From Pyrenula massariospora (lineage: Eukaryota > Ascomycota > Eurotiomycetes > Pyrenulales > Pyrenulaceae): a DNA stretch of 64,000 nucleotides. The first letter of the stretch is position 1, and every line of letters starts with the position of its first letter. Location of the stretch: positions 744,001 to 808,000 of the forward strand of contig JAGFMI010000012.1 of NCBI GenBank assembly GCA_021030905.1, read 5' to 3'. The position numbers and the translations under genes are program-made. The notes under the pieces were generated by a model that saw nothing but the letters and a program-made list of their open reading frames with translations, was not told the DNA's origin and did no database searches. Of the stretch, positions 44,485-56,793 are shown one piece after another.

Positions 44485-45962
44485 TTATCTACCTCCCTCC
44501 TCTTGCCCACCCTCCCCCTCTCCTTCCCCCCTTACCCCCAACCCCTCATCCCACGCAACCCACCGCTGAATATCATACGCGGGCATACACCTTACCTTCT
44601 CGGGCGGCTCCCCCTTCCACTCGATCTTCGCCCTCACGCCCCTCTTCCCCTCCAGATCGGCCCACTTCTTTACCCGCCCCTTCAAATCCTTGATCTTCCT
44701 CGCCCGCTCATCGCTATACTCCAGGTTCACGCTCGGCACCACCGCGATGCGGCCGTACCCGCGGCGCCACATGTCCTTGCAGAACAGGCTGGGCTCGCCC
44801 TGCGTGCACTCGCCCTCCACCGGGGCGCGGAAGCGGATCTCATCGTTAAGGAAGGGTTCGGCGGTAAAGGCAGTGGCGCCGTTCCAGCACGAGAAGACCT
44901 GGAACGGGGTGCCGGTCTGCAGGCGGCGGGCGGTGGTGCGGTCGTTCCAGAACAGGTTCCAGGCCTGGTCCCAGGAGCCGTCGGCGGGGATGTCGAAGAA
45001 GGCGTCGCCGTTCATGCCGCGGGCGACCCAGACGTCGTAGAAGGTGGGGTCGCGCGCGAGGTTGGTCCAGTCCATGGCACAGGTCATGTGGGCGGATTGG
45101 AAGTGGCGCTGGTGGATGAGTTCGAGGAGGTCGGAAGGGCAGGGGGTGACGTCGTTGAGGAAGAGGATGGTGGTGTTTTTGTTGTAGAGGTGGGGGGAGG
45201 AGGTGAGGGGTGCGAGGGCTTGGTTGCGGAGGGAGGCGAGGATGTCGATGCGCTCGTCGTGGTCGTGGATTGGGTCGTGCGGGTTGGTGTCGTTGGCTGC
45301 GAGGTAGTATTTCAGGCCGAGGGGTTCGAGTTCGGAGCGTAGAGAGGCGAGGATTTCGTAGGTACCATCGGTGGACCGTCCTTCAATAATAGAGAGAGCG
45401 CAGTATTCGGGGCCGAGGAAACGGATGGCCTCAACGATGGAGCCAAGGAGGCGAGGGAGGATAGCGACGTTCTGGTGGAGGTCTAGGGCGAAGAAATAGC
45501 GGAGAGGAGCGTTTAAGTCGGGAAGCTTCGTGGGATTATCTTGAAGGTAGCGGTATCGATCTCGATCTGGGACGTCACATTCGAGTCGCTTGAAGGATTC
45601 ATCCTCTGGGTCCATGATTGCTTTGATGTATCGTGGAGCTTCGGAAAGAAGGCTGTTGTTTACGGGCTTTGGCAGCGACAGGAGATCTTGCTCGAATTTA
45701 GCAGAGAGCTTTTTCTGTGAAGAGGTTTCTTCGTCCCTGTCTAGTCGGCCTGCCATTGTCAGTACGGAAGCTATTGAGTTGTGGTCCTTAGACACGCACT
45801 GGAGACTTGAGAAGATGCGCTGTTTGACAGGGCATCAGAGAGTGAAGATTCGTCATCGTAGTAAGACAGCCTGCTGTTGAATCGCCGGGATTCGACTATG
45901 AAGAACAGGATTAAAGAGGTCCAAAAGGCCCACTGAAGAAGAAAAACGAAACGCCGCTTCAT
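44485..45962 (-). CDS. GT69-family (CAP59/CMT1-like) mannosyltransferase, type II membrane protein
   Basis: Two exons, 45962-45800 and 45749-44485, intron 45750-45799 (GTGCGT donor, CTGAC branch, GGCAG acceptor, phase 1), giving 475 aa. The first exon supplies the signal anchor (about residues 5-22, FVFLLQWAFWTSLILFF), which puts the catalytic domain in the Golgi lumen. The second has family features: IRFLGPEYCALSIIEGRSTDGT, ILFLNDVTPCPSDLLEL, CAMDWTNLARDPTFYDVW and FSCWNGATAF, matching the cryptococcal mannosyltransferase 1/CAP59 family. Such enzymes use GDP-mannose to build surface glycans, for example alpha-1,3 linkages. The C-terminus is Gly/Glu-rich low complexity and lies in a GC-rich patch. 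The specific linkage is not readable from sequence. Confidence 0.9.
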
Positions 45963-46608
45963 ATTTGCAACTTCCTGTCACGTCTACGACGCTGCGTGAG
46001 ATAGCAAACGGCTGTTAGAATTAACTGAGGTAAACATCACCGGACGAACAAAAGAAAGATTCGCGGGAAATCGAATGTAAAAGTCGCACGTCTTCATATT
46101 TCACATGACGCGCTGAGCAGTGACGGCTGAATTACCTTCCTAAAGTCAATCTCCATCCCAGGTAAGGCAGGCCCTTTAATGTGCAGCAAGGTGCATGCTA
46201 TCAATCTAAGTGGCGCGTTAGGACCGGGAAGGAGGACCTAGACAGGGGCGGCGATGTCGATCACCGGCAAGCCCGCAGCGGCGCAACCAATTTTCCCGGC
46301 CGTGTGGGTGCTCTGTTATCAGCTGCTATTCCCCCGCTTAGAGCTCTGCCCCTCGAGCCACGGTTTCAAGAGTCTCTATCCGGCATTTCTGTGTGTGACT
46401 TTGATGAGGGTCGTTGTTGGGAGACGAAATTGGTTGGAGGCTGTCTTTGGGGGGCCACGGGGGCGAAGGCTTTTCTTTGCGGCGGGGCACGTTGGGGGAG
46501 ATTGACTTTCCCCTGATCTCCGCCTAGAATCAGCCCCCAAAGCTTAGCATTGGAGGCAATCGCTTAAACGCAACGCCGACCGACATCTGACAACAACGAG
46601 CGAGCAGA
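45963..46608. other. Divergent promoter region, 0.65 kb
   Basis: Between the divergent GT69 and DUF2011 genes; no gene recognised. Confidence 0.5.
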
Positions 46609-47489
46609 ATGTTCGAACTACCAGAGACCAAACGGTACGTAACAGATACTTGGCCTAATTTTTGTGTTCGGTCTCTGACTGTACTCTCAGCGTTCAACGC
46701 GATAATCTCAATGACCAATCTTCAATCTCTTCCCCCGCCTCTTCCCCTCCTCCAGAGATAGGTTCAAGGTCTTACCTCGCGACAATACAGCACCAATTCG
46801 ATGATACTTACGAGGATCCAATTGTGAGCAATGAAAACGCAAACGAAAATGCCGCTATCAAAGATGGCAGAGAAGATGACGGTCTCGAGTTTCGTCTCTT
46901 CAGCGCGCATCCCAAACGTAATCCCACAGTTACCTCTCCCGGGGAACAAAGGCCTTCGATAGCTCGGATAAAGCTGCGATCCCCGACGCCGAACGCTGGG
47001 GATGGAGGAGGGTTTGTGCTTCCATATCGACCGAAAAGTTATTACTTCGCTCCGAACGCTGAGAGCCCCGAGCTACGCAAGAAGCGAGACGAATACGAAG
47101 CTGTAGCGATAGATGGAAAACAGGTGTTGTTACGAGCTCAAGCCACTGATTGGGTACGTTGTACCAAGCTCCAAAAACCTGTGATTCTGACGGCCCTGTA
47201 GCCCGCAATGTATCTCCCATTCCGCACCATAAAACTTTCGTCTTCTTCTCTTGCACCATCTCTGAAGGTACCACTCTCTCCTATCTTTAATAGCCGAGAG
47301 AAGAAAAAATGTCGTGCAGGTAAAAAGCGCCGCATAAGTTTGCGAAGGAAATTGGGTGCTGAGGACGCAAAGAAAGAAGCGTACAGGCAGAAGCAGACAG
47401 AGAAAAATCGAAAGAAAAAGGGCAGGCGAAGGGAGAGAGAAAAGGAGAAAAGACGTGCTGCAGCAGCTTTGCAGGATGAAAATGACTGA
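46609..47489 (+). CDS. DUF2011-family protein
   Basis: Three exons, 46609-46634, 46691-47153 and 47202-47489, with introns of 56 and 48 nt (both GTACGT donors), giving 258 aa. The 26-nt first exon encodes MFELPETK, the conserved N-terminus of this fungal family. Further hallmarks are RLFSA, KIKLRSPTP, the YRPKSYYFA motif and, after the second intron, MYLPFRTIKL and CRAGKKRRISLRRKL. The last ~50 residues are a highly basic Lys/Arg helix. Composition and the basic tail suggest a nucleolar or RNA-associated protein, but the family has no firm function. The plus-strand neighbour starts 306 bp downstream. Confidence 0.88.
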
Positions 47490-47795
47490 GGGTTTGTTGT
47501 GTACTTCGTGGGAAAATATGCTGCATAGAAGTGGACCTCCATACGCGCTTCAGTGCAGACGGAACTAGGGAACTCCTCCGGACACGGACGGCCTCCACAT
47601 ATGTACCCAAACTTGTCGCAAACCTTTGTTCTGAGCCGCTCCAATTCTGTCCAGCCTGGTGAATTCCTCAGTAACCGGATCAAATGGTCGCCTGTCAAAC
47701 GTCGTCTTCCTCTGTCTCTCGTTTTGAAATCTAAACTTTAATGCGGAGAAGGCCTTTAGAATCTCGGTTGAGAGACCCAGCTTAAGGCCTACAGG
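47490..47795. other. Short intergenic region
   Basis: About 306 bp between two genes in tandem; nothing recognised. Confidence 0.4.
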
Positions 47796-49860
47796 ATGAC
47801 CGAAAGAGCTAGAGAGTCTTCAAGGTCTGCGCTTGTGCTGGAATGTTTCAGTGTATCAGTCACTCAATTTGAGCAGATTGCAAGCTTTCAATTACATCCA
47901 CAAGCCTGAGGACAATGGCACGCATTCTGCCTGGAATCAAAACCCAATGCCTAGACCAGACCAGCAAACAGCAGGTCCTCTGCGACGAAAGATATTGGAG
48001 GCAAGCGACGCACTTGCTCATTCCCCAAACACAAAGAGGAAGAGGCAAAAGCGAAAGCGGTCGACCCAAAGGAACAGTACATATCCCAACCACGGACATT
48101 CCGAGCTTAAAAGGAGGCAACCAGCAGAAACGAGCGGAAACGCTCATACAGACCAATACAGTGCAGAGAGCAATGTACAAGACTTCTGTACGGCGGGCCA
48201 TGATTTTACCCAGCATTCTCCGCAGACAGGTCGGCCATCAGAGACCACGCTGGGCAAGCTAAATGCCTTCGAACTCCACGAAAGTCGCAAAAGAACGACA
48301 ACACTGGCGCATGAGAGCTCCGAATCCCTCACGTTAGACGACGACGTTGACGAGGGCGGCTGCTCAGCTTTAGGAGAACGTGAAAGTGTTTCATGGGATT
48401 ATGGAGAATCAGACCCAGACCCTGGCGATGGTGGAGACGACCCCATCCTTGGGCATTTTCGCAATGACGAGGCTCAGTTGGGTCGAGAATCTCAAGATGA
48501 ACAACTCGAAGAACTCTCAATGGACGATCGTGCCATGCAAGCAGCGCACATGTGTGACGACTTCGATAACTACAGGTTGTCGTCACACAAAGCTTCAGGA
48601 CAAGATGATATATGCGAAAGACCAACCGACACCGGAGTGCACCAAGAGGTCCAGGTACTGTCTCATAGTGCTATGAACCAGGATTGGCATTACAGCCCAG
48701 ATGGAGATGATGAATATCCCATAGATCAGGACGTCCTGGAAGAAGCTGTGTTCCGTACCGCCCAATTAACACAGATACCTCCAGACTTTTTTAGATCTAT
48801 CACACCCTCGCGAGAGAATACCCCAATGGAGCAAGAGTCCGAAGACAAAGGTCTAGAATCTGACACTGATTCTTTCCCCTGCGAAGACGAGGTATTCGAC
48901 GATATATGGTCAGAATGCCAGGATGATCTCGGCGACTGTAAAGTCGACAAAGTCTCTCATCACAGGGACGCACCGGTCACACCGCCGCCGAAGCATTTTC
49001 ATCGCACAGGTTCGCCGTATATTACACCTCAATCGCACCAGGAAATCTCTCCTGAGACAGTCTCCTCAGTCATCCTCAGCCCTTCCTGCTTTACAACACC
49101 ACCGAATCTTCGGTTAGCGAGATCAACAACTTTTGACCAAAGCATTGAATTGGACGGTGCTGCACTACAATCACGTCTAAGTAAGGCCCCCGACACCGCG
49201 AGTATCCACAACAGAAGCGAAGGGAATCCTTCATCGTCCCAACTCATGCCTCCCCCTCCTCACCCCCTCCCATGCTACATCCCAACCCGACCCACCCGTC
49301 ATCCCCCTTCCCCATCCTACCGCTTACCCCCAACAACTACCCGCCATCCAATCCCCCCCTTCCTCCGCCCTTCCTTCCCACCCCCACAAACCCCAACAAC
49401 GCCCCACCCCTCCCTCCTCCCCAATTTCACCCCAACCCCCCGCCTCTACACCACCTTCCGCCTCGCCGAGCTCCTCAAATGCCTCTCCCTCCCCTCCTCC
49501 TCCTCCTCCGCACCCGCCCTCCTCGAATCCTACGCCTTCATCACCAACTCCACCCGCACAGGTCCCACCCAGCACTTCACCCTCGCAGACCTCTTCTTCC
49601 CAACCCGAGGCCCGTACGTGCGAGGCGTGTATGAAGGGTGGAGGGGCAGCGCGCTGTTTGAGGGGGATACGGCGGCTTTTCTTGGCGGGGGGGTGATGGG
49701 GAGGGCGATTTTGGTGCCGATGCATGGTGGGAGGAGTGGAGGAGGAGGGGGAGGGGGAGAGTGGCCTCAGGTAAGGGTGTTGAGTATTTGGCCGGCGGGC
49801 TGGGAGGATGTGGAGTATGTGAGGGGGATTGTGGATGCGGAGGCATTGTCTGCGAAGTAA
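47796..49860 (+). CDS. Unrecognised protein with conserved-looking C-terminal domain (possible OB fold)
   Basis: The long frame from 47833 has no ATG near its beginning. I propose a first exon 47796-47824 (MTERARESS) and intron 47825-47876 (GTCTGC to GAGCAG), giving 670 aa; the alternative is an internal Met at RNA position 47947. The protein has a basic KRKRQKRKR nuclear-localisation-like segment, a long acidic disordered middle, a very Pro-rich stretch (about 475-530) and a compact C-terminal part of ~130 residues (LYTTFRLAELLKC, QHFTLADLFFP, RGVYEGWRGS, VRVLSIWPAGWEDVEYVRG) whose strand pattern suggests an OB fold. That last point is a guess; I know no named homologue. The stop codon lies in a 19-bp tandem repeat. 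Confidence 0.65.
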
Positions 49861-49929
49861 ATAGGTGTCTGCGAAGTAAATAGGTGTCTGCGAAGTAAAT
49901 AGGTGTCTGCGAAGTAAATAGGTGTCTGC
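49848..49929. repeat. 19-bp tandem repeat spanning a stop codon
   Basis: Four exact copies of GTCTGCGAAGTAAATAGGT (49848-49923) plus six bases of a fifth. The first copy contains the last codons and TAA of the upstream gene; the other three lie in its 3' untranslated region. Perfect identity implies recent expansion. Confidence 0.95.
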
Positions 49930-50492
49930 CTCATGTTTGGTGGAAAGATGTTGATGAGGGAGGGTACGTGAATGAGAAACTGTTGCGCTGATGAGGGTGC
50001 TTGAGTTATGTAGATCTAACCAAAAGGAAAGAAGCACTGCCGTCTACGAATCAACGTAAAAGGCTCACAAGAAACCCTCCATTCAATTTCATTTATTAAG
50101 TAATTAATTACCTCCACTCTCCCCCGGCAACCCCCAAACCCGCACAGCGACCAGAACCACCCAAGAACACATCAAGCTATGTACTAGGTAGAGGTAAAGT
50201 AGCGAACGACGATAAAAAGGTGGGTATCCAAAAATGATAAATGATAAAATGATAAATAATAAACAAGACAAATTAATATCCATCGCTCAGTCACTCAATC
50301 AGTCAAGAACGGAATGTGACTCAACGCTCGCTATACAAAAAGACGACGACGAGGACGACTTTGACCAGCAATTTGGACTTTGACTGATGCTCGCTCGCTT
50401 GCCAATACTGTACTGAATAGAAAAATCCAACTGCTACGCTTCAAGCCAAGGAAGCTGCTCAGCAGCTCTGTCGATCAGACACATCACCGACT
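49861..50492. other. Convergent 3' regions, AT-rich
   Basis: Contains the tandem repeat above and a GATAAAT-type simple repeat at about 50229-50264. No gene recognised. Confidence 0.5.
50229..50264. repeat. AT-rich simple repeat (ATGATAAA-like)
   Basis: Irregular head-to-tail copies of ATGATAAA/ATAATAAA in the 3' region of the coiled-coil gene; slippage-type low complexity. Confidence 0.7.
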
Positions 50493-53400
50493 TCACGCTA
50501 CATGATCGCTCCCAGGAACCGACGGCTCAGTGACTTCGCCCTGCGTCAACTCCGGCGAGGGCGACTCGCTCGGGGCCTGCTGGGCGAGCATGTCGACCAT
50601 TCTGCGTGTAGAAAGGCCATCGCATTAGCTGAAAATCGATGGCACAAAAGCCGAGAAAGGATTAAAAAGGGGACAGGAAATGCATTCGCGGGATAAAAAC
50701 ATACACACTCACCTCTTATTATCCCCAATCATATCCTCATTGACCGCATCCAACTGGCCCAACTGCTCCCGAATACTCGCCATGGTCCCCTGGATCGAGC
50801 TCCCCAACTCCTCCGACTCCTTCTCGCTGGCCGAGCTCGCCGTCCGGGCCCTCATAGCCGCCGTCCCAGCAACCGGCGACGCCACGCTTCCAGCACCCTC
50901 CTCCACCGCCCCCTCTGAAGCCGCCTCAGCCGCCCATTTACTGTGCGCCAGCCCCGAGGACGTCTTGGGACTCGGCACGCCCTGAACTGGGGACGCCACC
51001 ATGGACCTCCGCGGGCTGTTCAGCATGTCGATGCTGCTATGCCGTTTGCTCTTCGCCTCGTTCAAATCCGCCGCTGTATCCTTGAGAGCGGCTTCAAGTT
51101 CTTTATTGTGCGCGGCGGTCTTATTGACAAGCTCTTCCATCTCCTGCAGCTTGCGCACCATGGCTTCTTCGTTTGCTTGCGCGTTCTGCAGGCGGATCTG
51201 GATCTCACGGGCATTGGTCTCGGCAGTAGAGGCCTCTGCGTCCCTAGCAGCAGATGTGGATTTTAGTTCCTCCAGGGCCTTCATCGCCTTTGCTGAGTCC
51301 GCCTTGTGCATTTCTGCTTCCTGCGTGGTAGCTCTCAGCTGATCCTTAATGTCTTCCAAGTCACTACCAGAGGCCGCAGCAGCAGCGAGGGCTTTCTCTG
51401 CGTTCTCTGCTCGCTCGGCTGCAACTGCGACAGCTTCTTCGTCGGCGATCTTAGCGTCGAGGTGGCTTTGGAGCTTCTCTTGAAGTTGGGCCAATTCTGC
51501 GAGATGGGATTTGGCCAGTTCGTCATGCTTCTGTGTCAAAAACGTGTGTGCACTGCGGAGTTCATCGGTTTCTCGGTTGGAGGTGGCCATCGTTTTGGAG
51601 GCTTCCTCAGCGGTGGTGTTTAATTCAAGTATAGTAGCTTGGTCTTCGGCGATCTTAGCCTCGAGCTCATCGATCTTGCTAGCGTACTTGGCCGCTTGAG
51701 AGTCACCCGTGGATTTCTCTTCTTGGAGTGCTAAGATTTGAGTTTGAAGCTCCTGAAGTTCGTCAGAGTCTGCAACAGCTGGAGCCTCTGCGGCTTTGTC
51801 GATGATAACAGCTTTCTCCGCTTCGAAGGTCTGAATTTTGGCCTTTAGCTCTTCCAACTCAGCCGGGTCAGGCATAGGAGCAGCCTTTGCGGCTTCATCA
51901 GCGGCGGTAGTGAGCTTTGCAATGGTATCTCGAGATTCGGTAGCCTGAGCTTGCAGCTCAGCTATTTCGGCTGCAGAAGTATCAACCTTGGCCTTGTGTT
52001 CCGTCAAATCCTCCTTGATTTTCTGAAGCTCGTTGCGAGCGGAGTCAAGTTCTGCTGTCTTGTCCGCCGCAACACTTTTTCGCTGTTCCTGAGCGAGCTG
52101 CTCCTTGTGACCTGCAAGCTCTGCTTGAAGCTCGGAAAGAGCGGTAGCATGCCCTTCTTTCAATTCTGAGAATGCCTTATCCGATGAGTGTTGAAGCTCT
52201 TGTCTCAATTCAAGCAGTGCTTTCTCGTGCTGTTCTTGTAGACCATCGAGGGCTGCCTTGTGATTTTTCTCCACTTCTGACATTCTTTGAGACCAGGTAT
52301 TCTCAAGCTCTTTAGTCGAATGAGCATGAGTCTCGGATAGGTCCTTCTTCAATTCCTCGATTTCCGCATAATGCGTTTCTTGCACGTCTGCGATCATTTT
52401 GGCGGAATCAGAAATGGCCGATTCATGTTTCACCTTCAGGTCTTCGATCTCTTTCGCATGCGCTTCTTCAAGATTTGATTTTGCAGAACCTAGTTCATCG
52501 TACTTCGCTTGGAGGTCGGCTAATACAGACTCGTGTTTTGACGTAAGCTCATTCTGAAGTTTTTCGATTGCTGAAGAGTGTTCCGCCTTGAGACTATCCA
52601 AGGCTCTTGCGTGTTGCTCCTCTTTTGACATCAGATCAGAGGCCTGTTCCTCGAGAGACTTTGAGACAGCCTCCGCCTCCGATTTTGCTTTTTGCAGACT
52701 AGCTGCATGATCTTTCTCCTTGTTCTGGCTGTCTTCTTCGAATGTGTCCAGTACCTGTTTCAAACTTGCTACCTGACTCTGTGCAGCCTCCAAGTCTCCC
52801 TTGGCGCTTCTTAAAGCCGACGCATCTTTAGCTGACTGCGTTTCTAAAGCTAACAATCTTTCTTCTAGCTCAGCTGTGGCTTTTGATGCTGCTTCCTGGG
52901 ATGCCTTGCTATTCTCTTGCAGTGCTTGCTTCGAAGTTGCCAATGCCTTCTCGGAAGCTTCGAGCTTTTCGTTAGCGGTTAACACCTCTTTAGTATGGGT
53001 CGATTTTAGGTCCTTCATTGACGTATCGAACTCGGTTTTCGCTTTTTCGAGAGAGTTCCGAGCAGTATCAAGCTCTCCTTGAACCCGAGATGCTTCTTGA
53101 TTCAAAGCTTCCATATGCTTGTCATGGGCTTCTTGCAGAGCGGTAGCATCGCTACTCGCTTTAGCTAGAGTGTCTGAGTGTGATGCCTCTAATGTCTTGA
53201 GCCCATTCTCATGCTCAGATTTAAGACTTGCGATAAGCTGATCATGTTCTTGCCGAGCCTCTGTTAACTTAGCATCTATGTCTGTAGTCTTCGACTCTAG
53301 GACATTTTTTAGTTCATTCTGGAGCTTCTCAATGGTCTGCCCCAAGCTGCTTATTTCTTGCTCCTTTTCAGAAACCGTAGTCTGAAGGCCTGTCGCAGCC

Positions 53401-55157
53401 GCAGCCGCCTCATCCTTATGCCCAGCCAGTTCAGTCTCCAGCGTACGAGCCTTTGCTTCAAGCTTTTCGGTCTGTTCAGCCATAGACTGCTCCTTCGCAA
53501 GGGCGTCATCTGTGCCCTTCTGCTGTAGTGCCACTATCTCATCTTGTAGGCTTTTGATAACACCAGAATTGGCATTAAGCTCTCTGTCACGGTTCGCAAG
53601 TTGATCTTGATGGACCTCTAGCGCTTTTGCGTGCTCGCTAGCCCTTTGGTTCGCTGCTTCTAGATCCGACTTGTGCTTTTCAAGCTCTGCAGCAGCAGCA
53701 TTCGAGGCTTCTTTGTCTGCATTCGACTGCTTCTGTATTTCTGCAAGCGCCAAGACATGAGATTGCTGTTGCTCCTCGAGCAGCTGAGCGGTTTTCGCGT
53801 CTCCCTCACCAGCCGCAGCTTTCTTTGCTTCCTCGAGATCTTGAAGCGCTCTCTCGGCGTTTTCTTGCTGCGCGGCTTCAAGATCGTGTATCTTTGTCCG
53901 CAAATCTGCCTTCTCGTCTGCATGTTCGGCTAGCAACTGGTCGATTTTCGCCGAATGTGACTTTTTAATAGCCTCAACAGCATCTTGAGCCTTGATAGCT
54001 TCTTCTCCGGCTGAGTCGCCAAAGGTTTTCATCTTGGCTGTTAGTTCTTCCAGGTCCTTTTGTAGGCTTAAGCAATTGGCATTGCTTTCAGTCAGCTGGG
54101 CTTTGAGTGCGAGAACATCGTCGCCGCTCTCTGGAATGATGGTAGGAGTATCTTCCTGTTGAAGATCGGTTTTCAATTTTGATGTGGCCTTATCAATTTC
54201 TACCTCCTTCTCCTGTTTAGCGGTCTCGTCTCCTGCGTCTTCCGCAGCCATCGCTGCCTGCAACATTTCATTGACGAGCTCGAATTCCCTAATCCTCTGT
54301 TGCAAGGCAACAGATCTCGTCGACTGACGTTGACCTAGTGGCGGTCTAGCAGGAGTAACACCGTTGGTGGTCTCGGCCAAACCTGCCGTGACGTTTTCCT
54401 TATCATCGTCGGACGGTCCGACCTTTACCGCAGGCGATGCTGGTATCGTACTCAACCGTTTCTTGCCCTCCGATATTGGGGGTTTCCTCGTTGTCGACGT
54501 AGTTGGTCTCGTGGTGGTGCGAGCGGATGCCATTGCCGAAGTACGCGAAGCCGGTGTTGACGGAGTCTTTGCAGATTTCTCTGGGGTTACAGCACTACCA
54601 CGGACGGATGGTTTCTTTTCTGCAGTGATAGACGGCTGGATTGTCGACCGTCGGTCAGAGGTGGAAGGCGTGGATCTGTGAGTCGCTGATCTCGGCGTAG
54701 TGCCTGTTCCTGCAAGCGACATCCTTTTCGCCGGCTTGTTAATACCCGACTCTTTCTTCTCGTCCCCTGACACTCCAGACTTGGACCTATCGTCAACCGA
54801 GCTCATCGACTCCCTGGCCTTGTGCAAAGGAGTGGTTGAGGTTGTTGGAGGACGTCGGGCTGCACTCGTCGCCGTAGACGTAGGCCGGGCAGCAGGTTTG
54901 TTCAGGGTACTTCCGGTGGTTCGAGCTGTTGCAGCAGTCGGCTTGGTCGTACTTGAGGAGGTCTTTGGGCCCGTGGCCCGGCTGGGAGCAACGCCCGCAA
55001 CTCTCTTAGGAGGGGCATCTTTCTTTGGACCCAGCTTGGGAGGAGATTTTCTCGCTTCTGGACCTGGCGGTGTTGGGGGAGAAGCCTCTTGTGGTGGAGG
55101 AGAGGTTTTTGCGGGGGTCTCCAAAGCGGTCAATGGATCATTCTCCTTGGTGGCCAT
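50493..55157 (-). CDS. Very large coiled-coil protein with basic Ser/Thr/Pro-rich head
   Basis: Two exons, 55157-50713 and 50601-50493, intron 50602-50712 (GTGAGT donor, CTAAT branch, ACGCAG acceptor, phase 2), giving 1517 aa. The ATG at 55157 (MATKENDPL) is preferred; the frame runs further upstream without support. Residues 1-280 are basic and rich in Ser/Thr/Pro/Ala, with many SP/TP sites, the kind of region that binds microtubules or actin. From about 300 to 1440 there is almost unbroken heptad-rich coiled coil (Glu/Lys/Ala/Leu). The tail contains SSIQGTMASIREQLGQLD and, from the second exon, a short acidic end. Rod-like scaffold, perhaps cytoskeletal or at the spindle pole or Golgi; homology cannot be decided by composition alone. 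Confidence 0.82.
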
Positions 55158-56793
55158 AATGATGCAGAGGATATGGGAAAGAAGTCGAAATCCAAAAAGG
55201 GAGGGGTACGAAAGGTAAATGCGGAAGTCAAGGCTTCCAAGTGGCGGTCTGCAGAGAAGGCAGACCTGTCCCCAGGAAAAAGATGTGTTGGGAGCAGTGA
55301 CGATGGGTCTGTCACATCCGGCCTCCTGAAGGCGCAACGCGGGAATTGGTGCTGGCGCGCGCGTTAAGCTTAAAGACCGCCTTCAACCCCACCGGTGCGC
55401 AGGCTGCCACGTGCATCCGCCCAATCCTGCCCCCCTCCCCCTCAGCGTCATGGTGGGATTCCACTTCCAAGCTTCGGGCATCACTTTCAAACCTCTGCTT
55501 CACTACACTGGGCGACAGATGGGTCATGCATGAGACCATGATGACATTTCTGCTCATACACCTCCAATTAGCTCATGAATGAACCACATTGCAGACCAGC
55601 TCTTCTCTCGGTGCTACATGAAGATACCTATCGTCTCACAAAGACTTTCCTCGATATGGCTGGAAATAAAATTCAAGATGGCAGAATCACTGGGCAAAAG
55701 AGGACATAAGCCACTTCTGTCCTGTCGTTCTGTTCTCTACAGGTAGTGGCAAGACTCTCACGACAAGATTCGGCTTCATTAGGATCTCACATAGACAAAG
55801 AAATCACAGTCCGTGGACTCCGTTAGATCAATGGTGGCTGAATCAAACACCAGACTCTCCACCATATTTTCTCAAATGCGAGAAGAGCTGCAGCACTCTC
55901 TAGATGAAGGGCGTCCAGCATTTTAAGAGAAAAAGTTGGCGCGTGCAGCTGGAGATGCGCGGTGAGGTTCGTTTTTGCCAAGGATTGAAGAGCAAGGCGC
56001 CAATATTGTCGCCGGCAACGGGAACTCAGTATTATTTTGGCATGAGAGAGGCTTTTTTGTAGGATGTGGGTTATGAAAGCGCTACGGTGTGGCTGTCAAC
56101 GCAGAAGTCTGCGGGAATTGATAGTGTGGACGAGCTTGATGAAGGCGTATGTCTCCATGTGATCTTCTGGAGACGAGCCGGCATGCTAAAATTAAAATTG
56201 AAGTGCGACTACGATCTATGAAGAGGACGCAAGAAATCATTGCCCTTTTAATGTCCAAGACTATCACCCTTAACAGCGCCACAATTGGAGATGGAAGTCC
56301 TCCTCCAGCGCTCATTAGGCACACGAGACTCTGGCTGACTGGCTTCAAAAAACATGATTAGAGCTAATTCATAGATGCGTTAAGGGTTAAGTGAACTTAT
56401 GTCTATTTTCCTCTCGAATGCGAATATTTGGATAGGCAGTGTAGAAAGCGTTGTGGCATTGAACACCTTCCATGCCTAGTTTTTCAAGCGGTAAATTGAG
56501 AATCAGAGCGACATATGTAGATACAACTGCTAGAACGTAGCAAATGAAAGTTCCACCGTTGATCATGAGTAAGCCTTCTTCCTGGAATATTATGAGACAG
56601 TGTTAATTAATCGTCCAGTGTCGATTGAACGTTTATTATCAGGACCTGAGGAACTATCAAAGGCAGGACAGCGTGGGGAAAGCGAAAGTTTAGGCGAGAA
56701 GTCTCTCGCCTAAACTTGCCCTTTTCATGTCATCTCCTCGCATAGCACATCAAAAGTTCCCTGCACGACGCATATCATGACAAGGCCGCGAAC
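55158..56793. other. Divergent promoter region, 1.6 kb
   Basis: Between the coiled-coil gene and BUD22. No gene recognised. A perfect 14-bp inverted repeat at 56686-56717 lies close to the BUD22 start. Confidence 0.5.
56686..56717. repeat. Perfect 14-bp inverted repeat (hairpin) upstream of BUD22
   Basis: Arms AAGTTTAGGCGAGA (56686-56699) and TCTCGCCTAAACTT (56704-56717) with a 4-nt loop AGTC, ending 76 bp before the ATG. It could be a dimeric transcription-factor site or, if transcribed, a leader stem-loop. Confidence 0.85.

Noticed and set aside
44503-45342. 279-codon plus-strand frame opposite the GT69 gene
   Set aside because: Antisense shadow in a GC-rich patch; the minus-strand protein matches GT69.
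49324-50037. 237-codon minus-strand frame
   Set aside because: Runs through the tandem repeat and has low-complexity content; caused by the C/G skew patch.
55158-55337. 60-residue N-terminal extension of the coiled-coil protein
   Set aside because: Frame is open upstream but composition changes to hydrophobic and the next ATG (55157) starts a better sequence.
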